A stretch of DNA of 64,000 bases from Lachnospiraceae bacterium (GTDB lineage: Bacteria > Bacillota > Clostridia > Lachnospirales > Lachnospiraceae), in NCBI GenBank assembly GCA_017460885.1, contig JAFUAB010000046.1, positions 1-64,000 of the forward strand. The letters run 5' to 3'. Position 1 is the stretch's first letter. Each line of letters opens with the position of its first letter. Shown piece by piece: positions 7,662-18,020 of this stretch. Below the pieces are notes generated by a model. It did not search any database, was not told where the DNA came from, and worked only from the letters and a program-made list of their open reading frames with translations. Both the position numbers and the translations under genes were made by a program.

Positions 7662-8882
7662 ATGGCAAAGATAAATGACAATTACCTGAAGCTGCCGGGC
7701 AGCTATCTTTTTTCCACGATAGCAAAGAAGGTGGCGGCTTACGCTGAAGCCAACCCGGACAAAAAAGACGAGATCATAAGGCTTGGCATAGGAGACGTGA
7801 CGAGGCCTCTGACCCCGACGATCATAGCCGCGATGCATAAGGCGGTGGACGAGATGGCGGATGAGGCAACATTCCGCGGATATGCGCCGGACCTGGGATA
7901 TGAGTTCCTCAGAAAGGCCATAGCCGACAACGACTACAAGGCCAGAGGCTGCGAGGTTGAAGCTGACGAGATATTTGTTTCAGACGGCGCCAAGTGTGAT
8001 TCCGGCAACATTCAGGAGATTTTTGGCACGGATAATAAGATTGCCGTCTGTGATCCGGTTTATCCGGTGTATGTGGACACCAACGTCATGGCAGGCCGTG
8101 CCGGCACGTATGATGAAAAGACCGGCACGTGGAGCGACGTGATCTATATGCCATGCACGGCGGAGAATGGTTTTGCCCCGGAATTACCTGAGGAAAAGCC
8201 GGATCTGATCTATCTTTGCTTCCCTAATAATCCGACGGGAGCGACTATTACAAAGGATGCACTGCAGAAGTGGGTTGACTACGCCAACTCTAACTCCTGT
8301 GTTATAATATATGACGCAGCTTATGAGGCATATATTTCAGAGGACAACGTGCCGCACAGCATTTATGAGTGCGAAGGCGCAAGAAAGTGCGCGATAGAGC
8401 TTCGCTCATTCAGCAAAAATGCAGGATTTACAGGCGTCAGACTGGGCTTTACGGTGATTCCAAAGGACCTGACGGTCGAGGGAACAAGACTGCATGCCCT
8501 GTGGGCCAGGCGCCACGGAACCAAATACAACGGAGCACCATACATCATTCAGAGAGCCGGCGAGGCGGTTTATTCCGAGAGCGGCAAGGCCGAGATCCGC
8601 GGACTGGTCGGATATTACATGAAGAATGCGGCTTACATCCTGAATGGACTTAAAGATGCAGGCTTCGAGGTTTCCGGCGGAGTGAACGCGCCCTACATCT
8701 GGCTGAAGGCGCCTGACGGTATGTCCAGCTGGGATTTTTTTGATTATCTGTTGAATAAGGTTCAGATAGTGGGCACTCCCGGTTCGGGCTTTGGCCCCAG
8801 CGGCGAGACATACTTCAGGCTGACTGCCTTTGGATCGTATGAAAACACCGTGAGGGCGGTCGACAGGCTGAAGGGATTATGA
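7662..8882 (+). CDS. dapL: LL-diaminopimelate aminotransferase
   Basis: DapL is a PLP enzyme that makes LL-diaminopimelate directly from tetrahydrodipicolinate, bypassing the succinylase and acetylase routes. At 406 residues it has family length. The PLP lysine lies in [16 protein letters not shown]; other class I/II aminotransferase landmarks are [34 protein letters not shown] and YDAAYEAYI. The frame starts [17 protein letters not shown] at ATG 7662. It follows dapF by 32 bases, giving two consecutive steps (DapL product, DapF substrate) in one transcription unit. Confidence 0.95.
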   Translation: MAKINDNYLKLPGSYLFSTIAKKVAAYAEANPDKKDEIIRLGIGDVTRPLTPTIIAAMHKAVDEMADEATFRGYAPDLGYEFLRKAIADNDYKARGCEVEADEIFVSDGAKCDSGNIQEIFGTDNKIAVCDPVYPVYVDTNVMAGRAGTYDEKTGTWSDVIYMPCTAENGFAPELPEEKPDLIYLCFPNNPTGATITKDALQKWVDYANSNSCVIIYDAAYEAYISEDNVPHSIYECEGARKCAIELRSFSKNAGFTGVRLGFTVIPKDLTVEGTRLHALWARRHGTKYNGAPYIIQRAGEAVYSESGKAEIRGLVGYYMKNAAYILNGLKDAGFEVSGGVNAPYIWLKAPDGMSSWDFFDYLLNKVQIVGTPGSGFGPSGETYFRLTAFGSYENTVRAVDRLKGL

Positions 8883-8991
8883 TGATCCTCAGACCGGGAT
8901 TCTGACAAACGGGATTAGATCCCCGGGCCGGAATTTCCGTCAAAAGGAAGAAAACCGGATCCGAACAAATACATAAAACATGGAGAGACAT

Positions 8992-10746
8992 ATGATGACA
9001 CCAAATAATCGATATCGCAACACTACAATAGGAGAGCTTACGGAGGCTAACATCGGCGAGACAAAGAGGGTTGCCGGCTGGGTTGAAAATATTCGTGACC
9101 ATGGCGGTGTTTCATTCCTGGACGTGCGCGACATGTACGGCGTGCTGCAGGTGGTTCTTCGCGACACTTCGCTGCTGGATGGCATAACCCGTGAGATGAG
9201 CATTTCCGTGGAGGGGCCGATCGAAAAGAGGGACGAGGAAACCTACAATCCCAGGATCCCTACGGGAACCATTGAGATGGAAGCTAAGACGATAGACGTA
9301 CTCGGCAAGGTTTACAAGCAGTTGCCTTTTGAGATACAGACTTCCAAAGAGACCAGAGAAGATGTGCGTCTCAAATACAGATATCTCGACCTGCGTAATC
9401 CCAAGGTCAAGGACAATATACTTTTCAGGTCACAGGTTATCGCCTTTTTGCGTGAAAAAATGACAGAAATGGGATTCGTGGAGATACAGACTCCGATCCT
9501 GTGCGCATCCAGTCCCGAGGGCGCACGCGATTACATTGTGCCTTCACGCCGTTTTAAGGGCAAATTTTATGCACTTCCCCAGGCACCCCAGCAGTACAAG
9601 CAGCTGCTCATGGTGTCCGGCTTTGATAAATATTTCCAGATAGCTCCCTGCTTCCGCGATGAGGATGCAAGGGCTGACAGATCCCCAGGAGAGTTCTATC
9701 AGCTTGACTTTGAGATGAGCTATGCTACCCAGGAGGATGTTTTTGCGGTAGGTGAGCAGGTGCTTACCGCTGCATTTAAGAAATTTGCCCCTGAGGGCAG
9801 TGTGATCACCGAGGCACCTTATCCGATATACAGCTACAAGCAGGCGATGCTTGAATTCGGAACCGATAAGCCGGATCTTCGCAATCCCCTGCGTATAATA
9901 GATGTGACTGATTTCTTCCAGAAGTGTACGTTTAAGCCTTTTACAGGCAAGACAGTGCGCGCGATCAAGGTTCATGCCGATATGTCCAAGGGCTTCCATG
10001 AGAAGCTGCTCAAATTCGCTCAGGAGATCGGCATGGGAGGTCTGGGATATCTGGAGGTTGCCGAGGATCTTTCCTATAAGGGTCCTATCGACAAGTTCAT
10101 TCCCGATGAGTTAAAGGGCGAGATCAGAGAGATCGCAGGGCTTGAATCCGGCGACACCATCTTTTTCATAGCTGATAAAGAGCAGAGGGCAAATCTTTTT
10201 GCCGGACAGATCAGACAGGAACTTGGCATAAGGCTTGACCTTCTCGAAAAGAATGCATACAGATTCTGCTATATCAATGATTTCCCCATGTATGAGATGG
10301 ATGAGGAGACTAAGCAGATCGGATTTACACACAATCCTTTCTCAATGCCCCAGGGAGGCCTGAAGGCGCTTAAAGAAGAAGATCCGCTGACAATACTGGC
10401 ATATCAGTATGACATAGTATGTAACGGCGTTGAGCTTTCGAGCGGTGCTGTCAGAAATCACGACATGGAGATCATGGTGGAAGCGTTTAAGATCGCCGGT
10501 TATGATGAAGAGGTGCTGCAGACCAGGTTCGGAGCCCTTTATCAGGCATTCCAGTTCGGCGCACCGCCGCATGCAGGTATGGCTCCCGGTGTGGATCGTA
10601 TGATCATGCTCCTCAGAAATGAGGAAAATATCAGGGAAATCATCGCATTCCCTATGAGCGGATCCGGACAGGATCTGATGTGCAATGCACCAAATGAGGT
10701 TACGGAGCTACAGCTTCGTGAGGTTCATATCAAGGTCAGGGATTGA
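8992..10746 (+). CDS. aspS: Aspartyl-tRNA synthetase, probably non-discriminating
   Basis: This is a bacterial-type class II AspRS of about 584 residues: N-terminal OB-fold anticodon domain, catalytic core with motif 2 (FRDEDARADRSPGEFYQLDF), the bacterial GAD insert, and motif 3 (APGVDRMIMLL). The GGAGAG at 8982-8987 fits a start at ATG 8992 or 8995 better than the upstream ATG 8980. In the anticodon domain RDHGG has His where discriminating enzymes usually have Leu. From known AspRS work this favours charging both tRNA-Asp and tRNA-Asn, which fits the gatCAB genes directly downstream. No T-box is visible in the 109 bases upstream. Confidence 0.95.
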   Translation: MMTPNNRYRNTTIGELTEANIGETKRVAGWVENIRDHGGVSFLDVRDMYGVLQVVLRDTSLLDGITREMSISVEGPIEKRDEETYNPRIPTGTIEMEAKTIDVLGKVYKQLPFEIQTSKETREDVRLKYRYLDLRNPKVKDNILFRSQVIAFLREKMTEMGFVEIQTPILCASSPEGARDYIVPSRRFKGKFYALPQAPQQYKQLLMVSGFDKYFQIAPCFRDEDARADRSPGEFYQLDFEMSYATQEDVFAVGEQVLTAAFKKFAPEGSVITEAPYPIYSYKQAMLEFGTDKPDLRNPLRIIDVTDFFQKCTFKPFTGKTVRAIKVHADMSKGFHEKLLKFAQEIGMGGLGYLEVAEDLSYKGPIDKFIPDELKGEIREIAGLESGDTIFFIADKEQRANLFAGQIRQELGIRLDLLEKNAYRFCYINDFPMYEMDEETKQIGFTHNPFSMPQGGLKALKEEDPLTILAYQYDIVCNGVELSSGAVRNHDMEIMVEAFKIAGYDEEVLQTRFGALYQAFQFGAPPHAGMAPGVDRMIMLLRNEENIREIIAFPMSGSGQDLMCNAPNEVTELQLREVHIKVRD

Positions 10747-10814
10747 CAGGCGGCATCGCATAGCCGGTTCGGCTGCCGGACCTGTGTGACGGATGGAGCG
10801 ATCGGAGAGAAATT

Positions 10815-11108
10815 ATGAACAACGTCATTAGTGATGAGACAATTGAATACGTAGGCATCCTGGCTAAGCTTGAGCTTAGCGATGAGGAAAAGGAAGCCGC
10901 CAAGTCCGATATGGGACGCATGCTCGACTACATAGACATGCTGGGCGAGCTGGACACGGACGGCGTGGAGCCGATGAGCCACGCATTCCCCGTGCAGAAC
11001 GTGTTCCGCGAGGATGAGGTGACCGGCATTGACATGCGTGACAAGATACTGGCCAATGCTCCCGAGGAGCAGGACGGCATGTTTGTGGTGCCTAAGACTT
11101 TTGATTAA
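10815..11108 (+). CDS. gatC: Asp-tRNA(Asn)/Glu-tRNA(Gln) amidotransferase subunit C
   Basis: This 97-residue protein has the typical GatC layout: [20 protein letters not shown] at the N-terminus, then a helix with [20 protein letters not shown] and [18 protein letters not shown]. GatC wraps around the GatA-GatB interface and stabilises the complex. It lies 68 bases after aspS and 21 before gatA, so expression with AspRS is likely. Confidence 0.95.
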   Translation: MNNVISDETIEYVGILAKLELSDEEKEAAKSDMGRMLDYIDMLGELDTDGVEPMSHAFPVQNVFREDEVTGIDMRDKILANAPEEQDGMFVVPKTFD

Positions 11109-11129
11109 TATATTAAAGGATTTTTTAAT

Positions 11130-12566
11130 ATGAGAGATATCTTGAAAATGTCTGCCCTTGAACTGGGACGGAAAATATCCGCCGGTGAGATGACCTCCGT
11201 CGAGGCCACTACCGGATATCTGCAGTCCATCAGGGATTCGGACGAAAAGTACAACTGCTATGTGACCGTGGACGAGGAAGGAGCCATGAAGGCAGCGAAG
11301 GAGGCCGATACAGAGATACAGGCCGGAAGACTTAAGTCTCCTTTGGCAGGAGTTCCCGTAGCTATAAAGGATAACATGTGTACCGAGAACCTGTTGACCA
11401 CATGTTCATCCCGGATCTTGTATAATTTCGTTCCTACATATGAGTCGTCTGCGGTCAGCAAGCTTCGTGAAGCCGGTGCGGTTATCCTTGGCAAGACCAA
11501 TATGGATGAGTTTGCGATGGGATCCACTACGGAAACATCCTATTTCGGTCCTACGCGTAATCCCGCGAATCCGGATCATGTCCCCGGGGGATCTTCGGGC
11601 GGTTCGGCAGCGGCAGTGGCAGCAGGCGAGTGTGCATATGCTCTCGGCTCCGATACCGGAGGTTCTATCAGACAGCCTGCTTCGTATTGCGGTGTTGTGG
11701 GACTTAAGCCTACCTATGGCACGGTGTCCAGATACGGACTTATCGCCTACGGTTCGTCGCTCGACCAGATCGGTCCCATTACGCGCGATGTGTCTGACGC
11801 AGCAGCCGCGCTTACCGCTATCGCAGGTCATGATTTCAGGGATTCGACCTCTGTTGACCGTGACAGTCAGGATTATACAAAGTATCTGAATAAAGATGTA
11901 AAGGACATCAAAGTCGGGATTCCGCGTGATTATTTCGGTGATGGTCTGGATCCGGAGGTTGCGGCTTCTGTCCGGGGAGCTGCCGATGTTTTGAAGAATG
12001 CCGGCGCGCAGGTAGAAGAGTTTGATCTGAGTCTTGTCAACTATGCGATCCCTGCATACTACACGATCGCGGCGGCCGAGGCCAGCTCGAACCTGGAGAG
12101 ATTTGACGGAATTAAATACGGTTATCGCACCGAGGAATATAACAGTTTACATAATATGTACAAGAAGAGCCGTTCCGAGGGATTTGGTGCGGAGGTCAAG
12201 AGGCGTATCATGCTTGGAAGCTTTGTATTAAGCTCCGGTTACTATGACGCATATTATCTTAAGGCATTGAAGGTAAAGGCACTGATAAAGAAAGCGTTCG
12301 ATGATGCCTTTTCAAAATACGATATAATCCTTGGACCGGTGGCACCCACCACAGCGCCGAAGCTTGGCGAGTCCCTTTCGGATCCGATACAGATGTATCT
12401 CGGAGATATCTATACGATTTCCGTGAATCTGGCCGGACTTCCGGGCATCAGTGTTCCGTGCGGAACTTCCGCTGCAGGACTTCCGATCGGTGTCCAGCTG
12501 CTTGCGGACTGCTTCTGTGAGGATAAACTGCTGAGGACTGCGTATACTTATGAACAGTGCCGGTGA
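11130..12566 (+). CDS. gatA: Asp-tRNA(Asn)/Glu-tRNA(Gln) amidotransferase subunit A
   Basis: GatA is the amidase that frees ammonia from glutamine for transfer to Asp-tRNA or Glu-tRNA. The amidase-signature triad is visible: Lys in VAIKDNMC, the cis-Ser in [12 protein letters not shown] and the nucleophile Ser in [16 protein letters not shown]. At 478 residues it has normal length. It is preceded by gatC and followed by gatB; the 76-base gap to gatB carries two copies of a short GAACCGT(T/C)CC repeat. Confidence 0.96.
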   Translation: MRDILKMSALELGRKISAGEMTSVEATTGYLQSIRDSDEKYNCYVTVDEEGAMKAAKEADTEIQAGRLKSPLAGVPVAIKDNMCTENLLTTCSSRILYNFVPTYESSAVSKLREAGAVILGKTNMDEFAMGSTTETSYFGPTRNPANPDHVPGGSSGGSAAAVAAGECAYALGSDTGGSIRQPASYCGVVGLKPTYGTVSRYGLIAYGSSLDQIGPITRDVSDAAAALTAIAGHDFRDSTSVDRDSQDYTKYLNKDVKDIKVGIPRDYFGDGLDPEVAASVRGAADVLKNAGAQVEEFDLSLVNYAIPAYYTIAAAEASSNLERFDGIKYGYRTEEYNSLHNMYKKSRSEGFGAEVKRRIMLGSFVLSSGYYDAYYLKALKVKALIKKAFDDAFSKYDIILGPVAPTTAPKLGESLSDPIQMYLGDIYTISVNLAGLPGISVPCGTSAAGLPIGVQLLADCFCEDKLLRTAYTYEQCR

Positions 12567-12622
12567 TCTGGGAGAACCGTTCCACTGATCCGTTTGGATC
12601 AAAAGAACCGTCCCACTGATCC
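12564..12622. repeat. GAACCGTCCC element, two copies (gatA-gatB gap)
   Basis: Copy 2 (12596-12622) has arms GGATCA and TGATCC around AAGAACCGTCCCAC; copy 1 (12564-12591) is degenerate. TGATCC (12586-12591) and GGATCA (12596-12601) can also pair across the junction with a four-base loop. The arms differ from those of the other copies in the window while the core is the same. Confidence 0.7.
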
Positions 12623-12642
12623 ATAGAATAACGAGGAATATA

Positions 12643-14076
12643 ATGAGTACAAATTACGAAACAGTCATAGGTCTGGAAGTTCACGTAGAGCTTGCCACCA
12701 AAACCAAGATCTTCTGCGGATGCTCGACCGGGTTCGGAGGAGAGCCGAACACACATACTTGTCCCGTATGCACCGGTATGCCGGGATCGCTTCCGGTTTT
12801 GAACAAAAAGGTGCTCGAATATGCATGTGCAGTCGGACTTGCCACTAATTGCGATATCACACGGTATTGCAAGTTTGACCGCAAAAATTATTTTTATCCC
12901 GATAATCCGCAGAACTATCAGATCTCACAGCTCTATCTGCCTATCTGCCGTAACGGGCATGTGGATATCGAGACCGAAAGCGGTGTCAAAAAAGCGGTCA
13001 GGATTCATGAGATCCATATGGAAGAGGATGCGGGCAAGCTGATTCATGATGATTGGGGCGAGAATTCGCTGGTCGATTATAACAGATCGGGAGTTCCGCT
13101 CATCGAGATAGTGTCAGAGCCTGATATGCGTTCCGCCGAGGAGGTTATCGCATATCTGGAAAAGCTGCGTATGACCATCTCCTATCTGGGTGCCAGCGAC
13201 TGTAAGCTGCAGGAAGGGAGCATGCGTGCGGATGTAAACTTAAGTGTCCGCCCGATCGGAAGCGAGGAATTCGGTACCCGTACCGAGATGAAAAATCTCA
13301 ATTCCTTCAGATCCATAGCCCGTGCGATCGCCGGAGAGACCGAGAGACAGATAGACCTTATAGAATCCGGTGAAAAGGTTATTCAGGAGACCAGACGCTG
13401 GGATGATGATAAAGAGTGTTCTTATGCGATGCGAAGCAAGGAAGACGCTCAGGATTACCGTTATTTCCCCGATCCGGATCTGGTTCCCATCAGTGTTTCC
13501 GAGGGGATGCTGGATGAGATCCGCTCCAGACAGCCGGAATTCCGTGATGCCAAGATCGTCAGGTATAAAGAGGAATATGGCATTCCCGAGAAGGATATCC
13601 TGTTGATCACCGAGAATAAGCATCTTGCTGATATATTTGAAGAAACGGTTTCAAAGGGGGCGCCTGCCAAGAAGGTTTCCAACTGGCTGATGGTTGAGAC
13701 CATGCGGCTTTTGAAGGAAAAGAATCTCGATCCCGAGGACATCCGCTTCAGTCCGGAGCATCTGGCAGCCCTTATTGATCTGGCTGAAAAGAGAACCGTT
13801 AATTCTACCGTGGCAAAAGAGGTCTTTGAAGACATGTTTGATACGGATTGTGACCCGGTCAAGTATGTTGAGGAACACGGACTTGCCACTCAGAATGATG
13901 AGGGTGCGCTTCGCGAAACTATTGCACGCGTTATCGCAGAGAATCCGCAGTCTGTTGAAGATTATCATAACGGCAAGGAAAAGGCGATCGGGTTCCTGGT
14001 TGGACAGACAATGAAGGCAATGCAGGGCAAGTGCGATCCCGGAAGCGTAAATCGGATTTTGAAGGAACTGTTGTGA
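12643..14076 (+). CDS. gatB: Asp-tRNA(Asn)/Glu-tRNA(Gln) amidotransferase subunit B
   Basis: GatB is the kinase/transamidase subunit that activates the carboxyl group on mischarged tRNA and adds ammonia. ETVIGLEVHVEL at the start, CPVCTGMPGSLPVLN with its Cys pair, FDRKNYFYPDNPQNYQISQ and YNRSGVPLIEIVSEPD are hallmark segments. The C-terminal YqeY-like domain that binds tRNA is complete (NPQSVEDYHNGKEKAIGFLV, PGSVNRILKELL). At 477 residues it has standard length. As glnS is also present in the window, the main product is likely Asn-tRNA(Asn). Confidence 0.96.
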   Translation: MSTNYETVIGLEVHVELATKTKIFCGCSTGFGGEPNTHTCPVCTGMPGSLPVLNKKVLEYACAVGLATNCDITRYCKFDRKNYFYPDNPQNYQISQLYLPICRNGHVDIETESGVKKAVRIHEIHMEEDAGKLIHDDWGENSLVDYNRSGVPLIEIVSEPDMRSAEEVIAYLEKLRMTISYLGASDCKLQEGSMRADVNLSVRPIGSEEFGTRTEMKNLNSFRSIARAIAGETERQIDLIESGEKVIQETRRWDDDKECSYAMRSKEDAQDYRYFPDPDLVPISVSEGMLDEIRSRQPEFRDAKIVRYKEEYGIPEKDILLITENKHLADIFEETVSKGAPAKKVSNWLMVETMRLLKEKNLDPEDIRFSPEHLAALIDLAEKRTVNSTVAKEVFEDMFDTDCDPVKYVEEHGLATQNDEGALRETIARVIAENPQSVEDYHNGKEKAIGFLVGQTMKAMQGKCDPGSVNRILKELL

Positions 14077-14098
14077 TTTCCTGATCAGTTCAGGAAAT
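14076..14098. terminator. Hairpin across the stops of convergent gatB and 14085 gene
   Basis: ATTTCCTGA (14076-14084) pairs perfectly with TCAGGAAAT (14090-14098) around a five-base loop. It begins at the last base of the gatB stop and includes the stop of the opposing gene. No T-run follows on either strand, so intrinsic termination is uncertain. Confidence 0.4.
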
Positions 14099-14888
14099 AA
14101 TCAATGCCGGTCACGGCCGCCGGGATTCGGGGACTGTTGGCGGGTATTCCGATGACCGCTTCGATGGGGTGACCCTGATAGGTATCATCGGCAGTGTAGT
14201 GTGAATAGACACCTGCATTGCCGATTTTTGTATTTCCCGAAGCGTAGATTCCTACCGGAACCGGATCTGCCATCGAAGACGGATCACGGTGATCAACGGT
14301 ATAGGATGCCTGAAGCGCGTTTATATCCACGTTGATATTGGCATCCGATTCATAATCTTTAAAGGTATTCCTGTCTGTATAGTATATCCGTCCCTCAAAC
14401 GCTTTCAGCTCGCTTTCCGAATAAACGGTCCTCAGATCGGCAAAGCTGTTATTCTGGGCATATCGCTCGAACTGTTCCGAGTCCGAAATGAGAATATCGA
14501 TAGAAGCTGAGCTGATGAGTGCAGCCATTTTCTGCTGACTGGCGTATTCTTCGTTGGCGGTGGCTCTATCAGAGCCGAGCATTATCGTACTGTCTATATA
14601 AACCTCGTATTTCTTCGGATCAAATTCAATAAGCTCGCTCAGATCGGATGTCCATTCATCGGTAACCTCGGTCATCGACGGAGCGAGGGAGTTTATCATA
14701 ACTACACTCAGAGCATAGTCTTTGGAGGTAGCAATAGCATGTATGATCGAGATGACTATAGCAAGAGCTCCTGCTCCGATCAGAACCTGTACGTGATAGT
14801 ATTCCCAGAAATAAGCGATTTTCTCTTTTAAAGGGCGATCCTTCATCTTGGAGCCCTGTTTTTTTGTTTCTTCCCAGATAGTTGACAT
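14085..14888 (-). CDS. Unknown membrane-anchored extracytoplasmic protein
   Basis: This 267-residue protein has a short charged cytoplasmic start (STIWEETKKQGSKMKDRPLK), one membrane helix at about residues 35-55 (VLIGAGALAIVISIIHAIAT) and a large outside domain. That domain contains the pattern S-x-D-I-L-I-S-D-S-E-Q-F and AVIGIPANSPR near the end, loosely reminiscent of solute-binding folds, but no family is recognised. It is monocistronic and convergent with gatB. Its upstream region (14914-15050) consists of 57-bp tandem repeats able to form hairpins, which may affect its mRNA. Confidence 0.7.
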   Translation of the reverse strand: MSTIWEETKKQGSKMKDRPLKEKIAYFWEYYHVQVLIGAGALAIVISIIHAIATSKDYALSVVMINSLAPSMTEVTDEWTSDLSELIEFDPKKYEVYIDSTIMLGSDRATANEEYASQQKMAALISSASIDILISDSEQFERYAQNNSFADLRTVYSESELKAFEGRIYYTDRNTFKDYESDANINVDINALQASYTVDHRDPSSMADPVPVGIYASGNTKIGNAGVYSHYTADDTYQGHPIEAVIGIPANSPRIPAAVTGIDYFLN

Positions 14889-14913
14889 TATGTAAACCTC
14901 GCTGGTGTATTCT

Positions 14914-15050
14914 GCATGGATGCATTTCTATGCCCCAGTACCACGGATGGGACAGGGCATGTTCAGAAATGCATGGATGCATTTCTATGCCCCAGTACCA
15001 CGGATGGGACAGGGCATGTTCAGAAATGCATGGATGCATTTCTATGCCCA
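14914..15050. repeat. 57-bp tandem repeat (2.4 copies)
   Basis: Copy 1 is 14914-14970, copy 2 is 14971-15027 and a partial third copy is 15028-15050; the full copies appear identical. Each junction contains GAAATGCAT, GG, ATGCATTTC, a 9-bp inverted repeat nested in GGGCAT...ATGCCC. As 57 is a multiple of three, all frames stay open through it. It lies just upstream of the minus-strand gene starting at 14888. Confidence 0.9.
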
Positions 15051-15155
15051 ATTTTACCACGCTTTCCTCCTCTGCATTATAAATTTTCAATAAAGTTAGA
15101 GGTTTTCTCATGTAAGGGCTTGACCATGCATTACCGGTTAAGGCAAAATTGAAGA

Positions 15156-15216
15156 TGTGTCGACAGAACCGTCCCGGCGACGCAAAATGTGTCGACAGAA
15201 CCGTCCCGGCGACACA
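15156..15216. repeat. 29-bp AGAACCGTCCC element, tandem pair (before pseF)
   Basis: Units 15156-15184 and 15188-15216 are separated by AAA. Each has left arm TGTGTCG, core ACAGAACCGTCCCGG, and right arm CGACGCA or CGACACA. The second unit ends four bases before the GGAGGAGG ribosome site of pseF. Confidence 0.85.
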
Positions 15217-15228
15217 AAAGGAGGAGGC

Positions 15229-15930
15229 ATGGCGAATTTAGCGATCATTACGGCCCGCGGCGGGTCAAAGAGAATACCCGAAAAAAATATAAAGGAGTTC
15301 TGCGGTAAACCTATCATCGCGTATAGTATAGAAGCGGCATTAAACAGCGGGCTTTTTGATGAGGTGATGGTGTCGACCGATTCGGTCAAGATAGCTGAGA
15401 TTGCCCGGGAATACGGGGCTGAAGTGCCTTTTATGAGATCGGAAACGACCTCCGGCGATTTTGCTACTACACGGGATGTGCTGATGGAGGTCATAACGAA
15501 GTACAGGGAGCTGGGAAAAACCTTTGACTATATGTGCTGCATTTATCCCACGGCCCCCTTTGTCACACCGGAGAAACTTAAGGAAGCTATGCGGACCATG
15601 AAAGATAACGGATATTATGAAATGGTTTCCGTGGTATCGTTTTCGTTTCCTCCGCAGCGTTCTTTCATTATAGAAGACGGAGAACTTAAGTGGAAATGGC
15701 CTGAATACAGAAACTCCCGCTCCCAGGATCTGGAGAAGTTTTATCACGATGCAGGTCAGTTTTATATTTATAACGCTTCGAAATATCTGGAGTGTGATGG
15801 TGTGATCGGCGATCGCCGGGCCCCCTTTATCCTGCCGGAAACGGAAGTTCAGGATATCGATAATTATGAGGATTGGGAGATCGCTGAGCTTAAGTATACT
15901 GCCATGATGAAAAAGGAAAGTATTTGGTAA
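15229..15930 (+). CDS. pseF: Pseudaminic acid cytidylyltransferase-like (CMP-sugar synthase)
   Basis: PseF joins CTP to pseudaminic acid, giving the CMP-activated donor used for flagellin or surface glycosylation. The 233-residue protein opens with the CMP-NeuAc synthetase motif IITARGGSKRIPEKNIKEF (nucleotide binding), followed by KPIIAYSIEAAL, VSTDSVKIAEIA and CCIYPTAPFVTP. The start at ATG 15229 is set by GGAGGAGG eight bases upstream. PseF, NeuA and LegF are close relatives, so the exact sugar is inferred; the presence of a PseG-like protein nearby favours pseudaminic acid. Confidence 0.8.
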   Translation: MANLAIITARGGSKRIPEKNIKEFCGKPIIAYSIEAALNSGLFDEVMVSTDSVKIAEIAREYGAEVPFMRSETTSGDFATTRDVLMEVITKYRELGKTFDYMCCIYPTAPFVTPEKLKEAMRTMKDNGYYEMVSVVSFSFPPQRSFIIEDGELKWKWPEYRNSRSQDLEKFYHDAGQFYIYNASKYLECDGVIGDRRAPFILPETEVQDIDNYEDWEIAELKYTAMMKKESIW

Positions 15931-16038
15931 AAATGTACTATCTTTTTCGTGTGCAAATGGTGTATTATTAATAAGATTATACTCGTTAGAACGGCGGATC
16001 TGAATTACCGGTCAATTTCGATTTTCTTGAGGTTATCT

Positions 16039-16539
16039 ATGAATAGTGAAACATATGTAGAGTGTCTGGTGCAGACTAAGGTATCTCCGGTCATGAAATT
16101 TTTTCGAATATTGTTGATCATGCTTTGCGCGGCATTCGCCTTTTTGGGGCTGATGGGCTATATCGTCGCACTTATCATGGCAATCGCCTGCGGAGCCGGA
16201 GCATATTTCGTTTCAATGCAATGCACCGTGGAGTATGAGTACCTTTATCTTGATCACGAGATCTCCATTGATCGTATTTTGGGCAGAAGCCGCAGAAAGC
16301 GAGTGGCTTCATATGAGGTTGACCGGATGGAGGTCATGGCTCCGATGAATTCATATCATCTGGATCCGTTCAAAAATCGCGATGTTAAGACAAAGGATTT
16401 TTCATCCAAAGTGATAAATCAACCGGATACCAGGTATGCAATGTACTACGAGGGCAATGAAATGATCGTTTTTGAGCCCAACGAGGATTTTGTAAAGGCT
16501 GTATATAATGTGGCTCCGAGAAAGACATTCAGGGATTGA
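16039..16539 (+). CDS. DUF6106 family membrane protein
   Basis: This 166-residue protein starts at ATG 16039 (MNSETYVECLVQTK), with GAGG about seven bases upstream; the longer frame from 15949 has no ribosome site. Two membrane helices occupy about residues 20-60 (FFRILLIMLCAAFAFLGLMG and YIVALIMAIACGAGAYF). A soluble domain follows with repeated charged beta-like segments (EYEYLYLDHEISIDRILGRS, RYAMYYEGNEMIVFEPNEDF). It resembles the DUF6106 family of Lachnospiraceae; function unknown. It lies 29 bases before guaB and may share its transcript. Confidence 0.7.
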   Translation: MNSETYVECLVQTKVSPVMKFFRILLIMLCAAFAFLGLMGYIVALIMAIACGAGAYFVSMQCTVEYEYLYLDHEISIDRILGRSRRKRVASYEVDRMEVMAPMNSYHLDPFKNRDVKTKDFSSKVINQPDTRYAMYYEGNEMIVFEPNEDFVKAVYNVAPRKTFRD

Positions 16540-16550
16540 ATCATAGTTAA

Positions 16551-18019
<1,469 letters not shown>

Positions 18020-18020
<1 letters not shown>

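Noticed and set aside
8883-8991. T-box leader before aspS
   Set aside because: No T-box sequence or antiterminator stem is seen, and the gap of about 109 bases is shorter than usual T-box leaders.
14914-15050. Possible CRISPR-like array
   Set aside because: The 57-bp copies are directly adjacent with no spacers, only 2.4 copies exist and no cas genes are near; it is a simple tandem repeat.
14656-15111. Minus-strand ORF of 151 codons across the tandem repeat
   Set aside because: It stays open only because 57 is a multiple of three; it overlaps the real gene at 14085-14888 in another frame and has no coding features.
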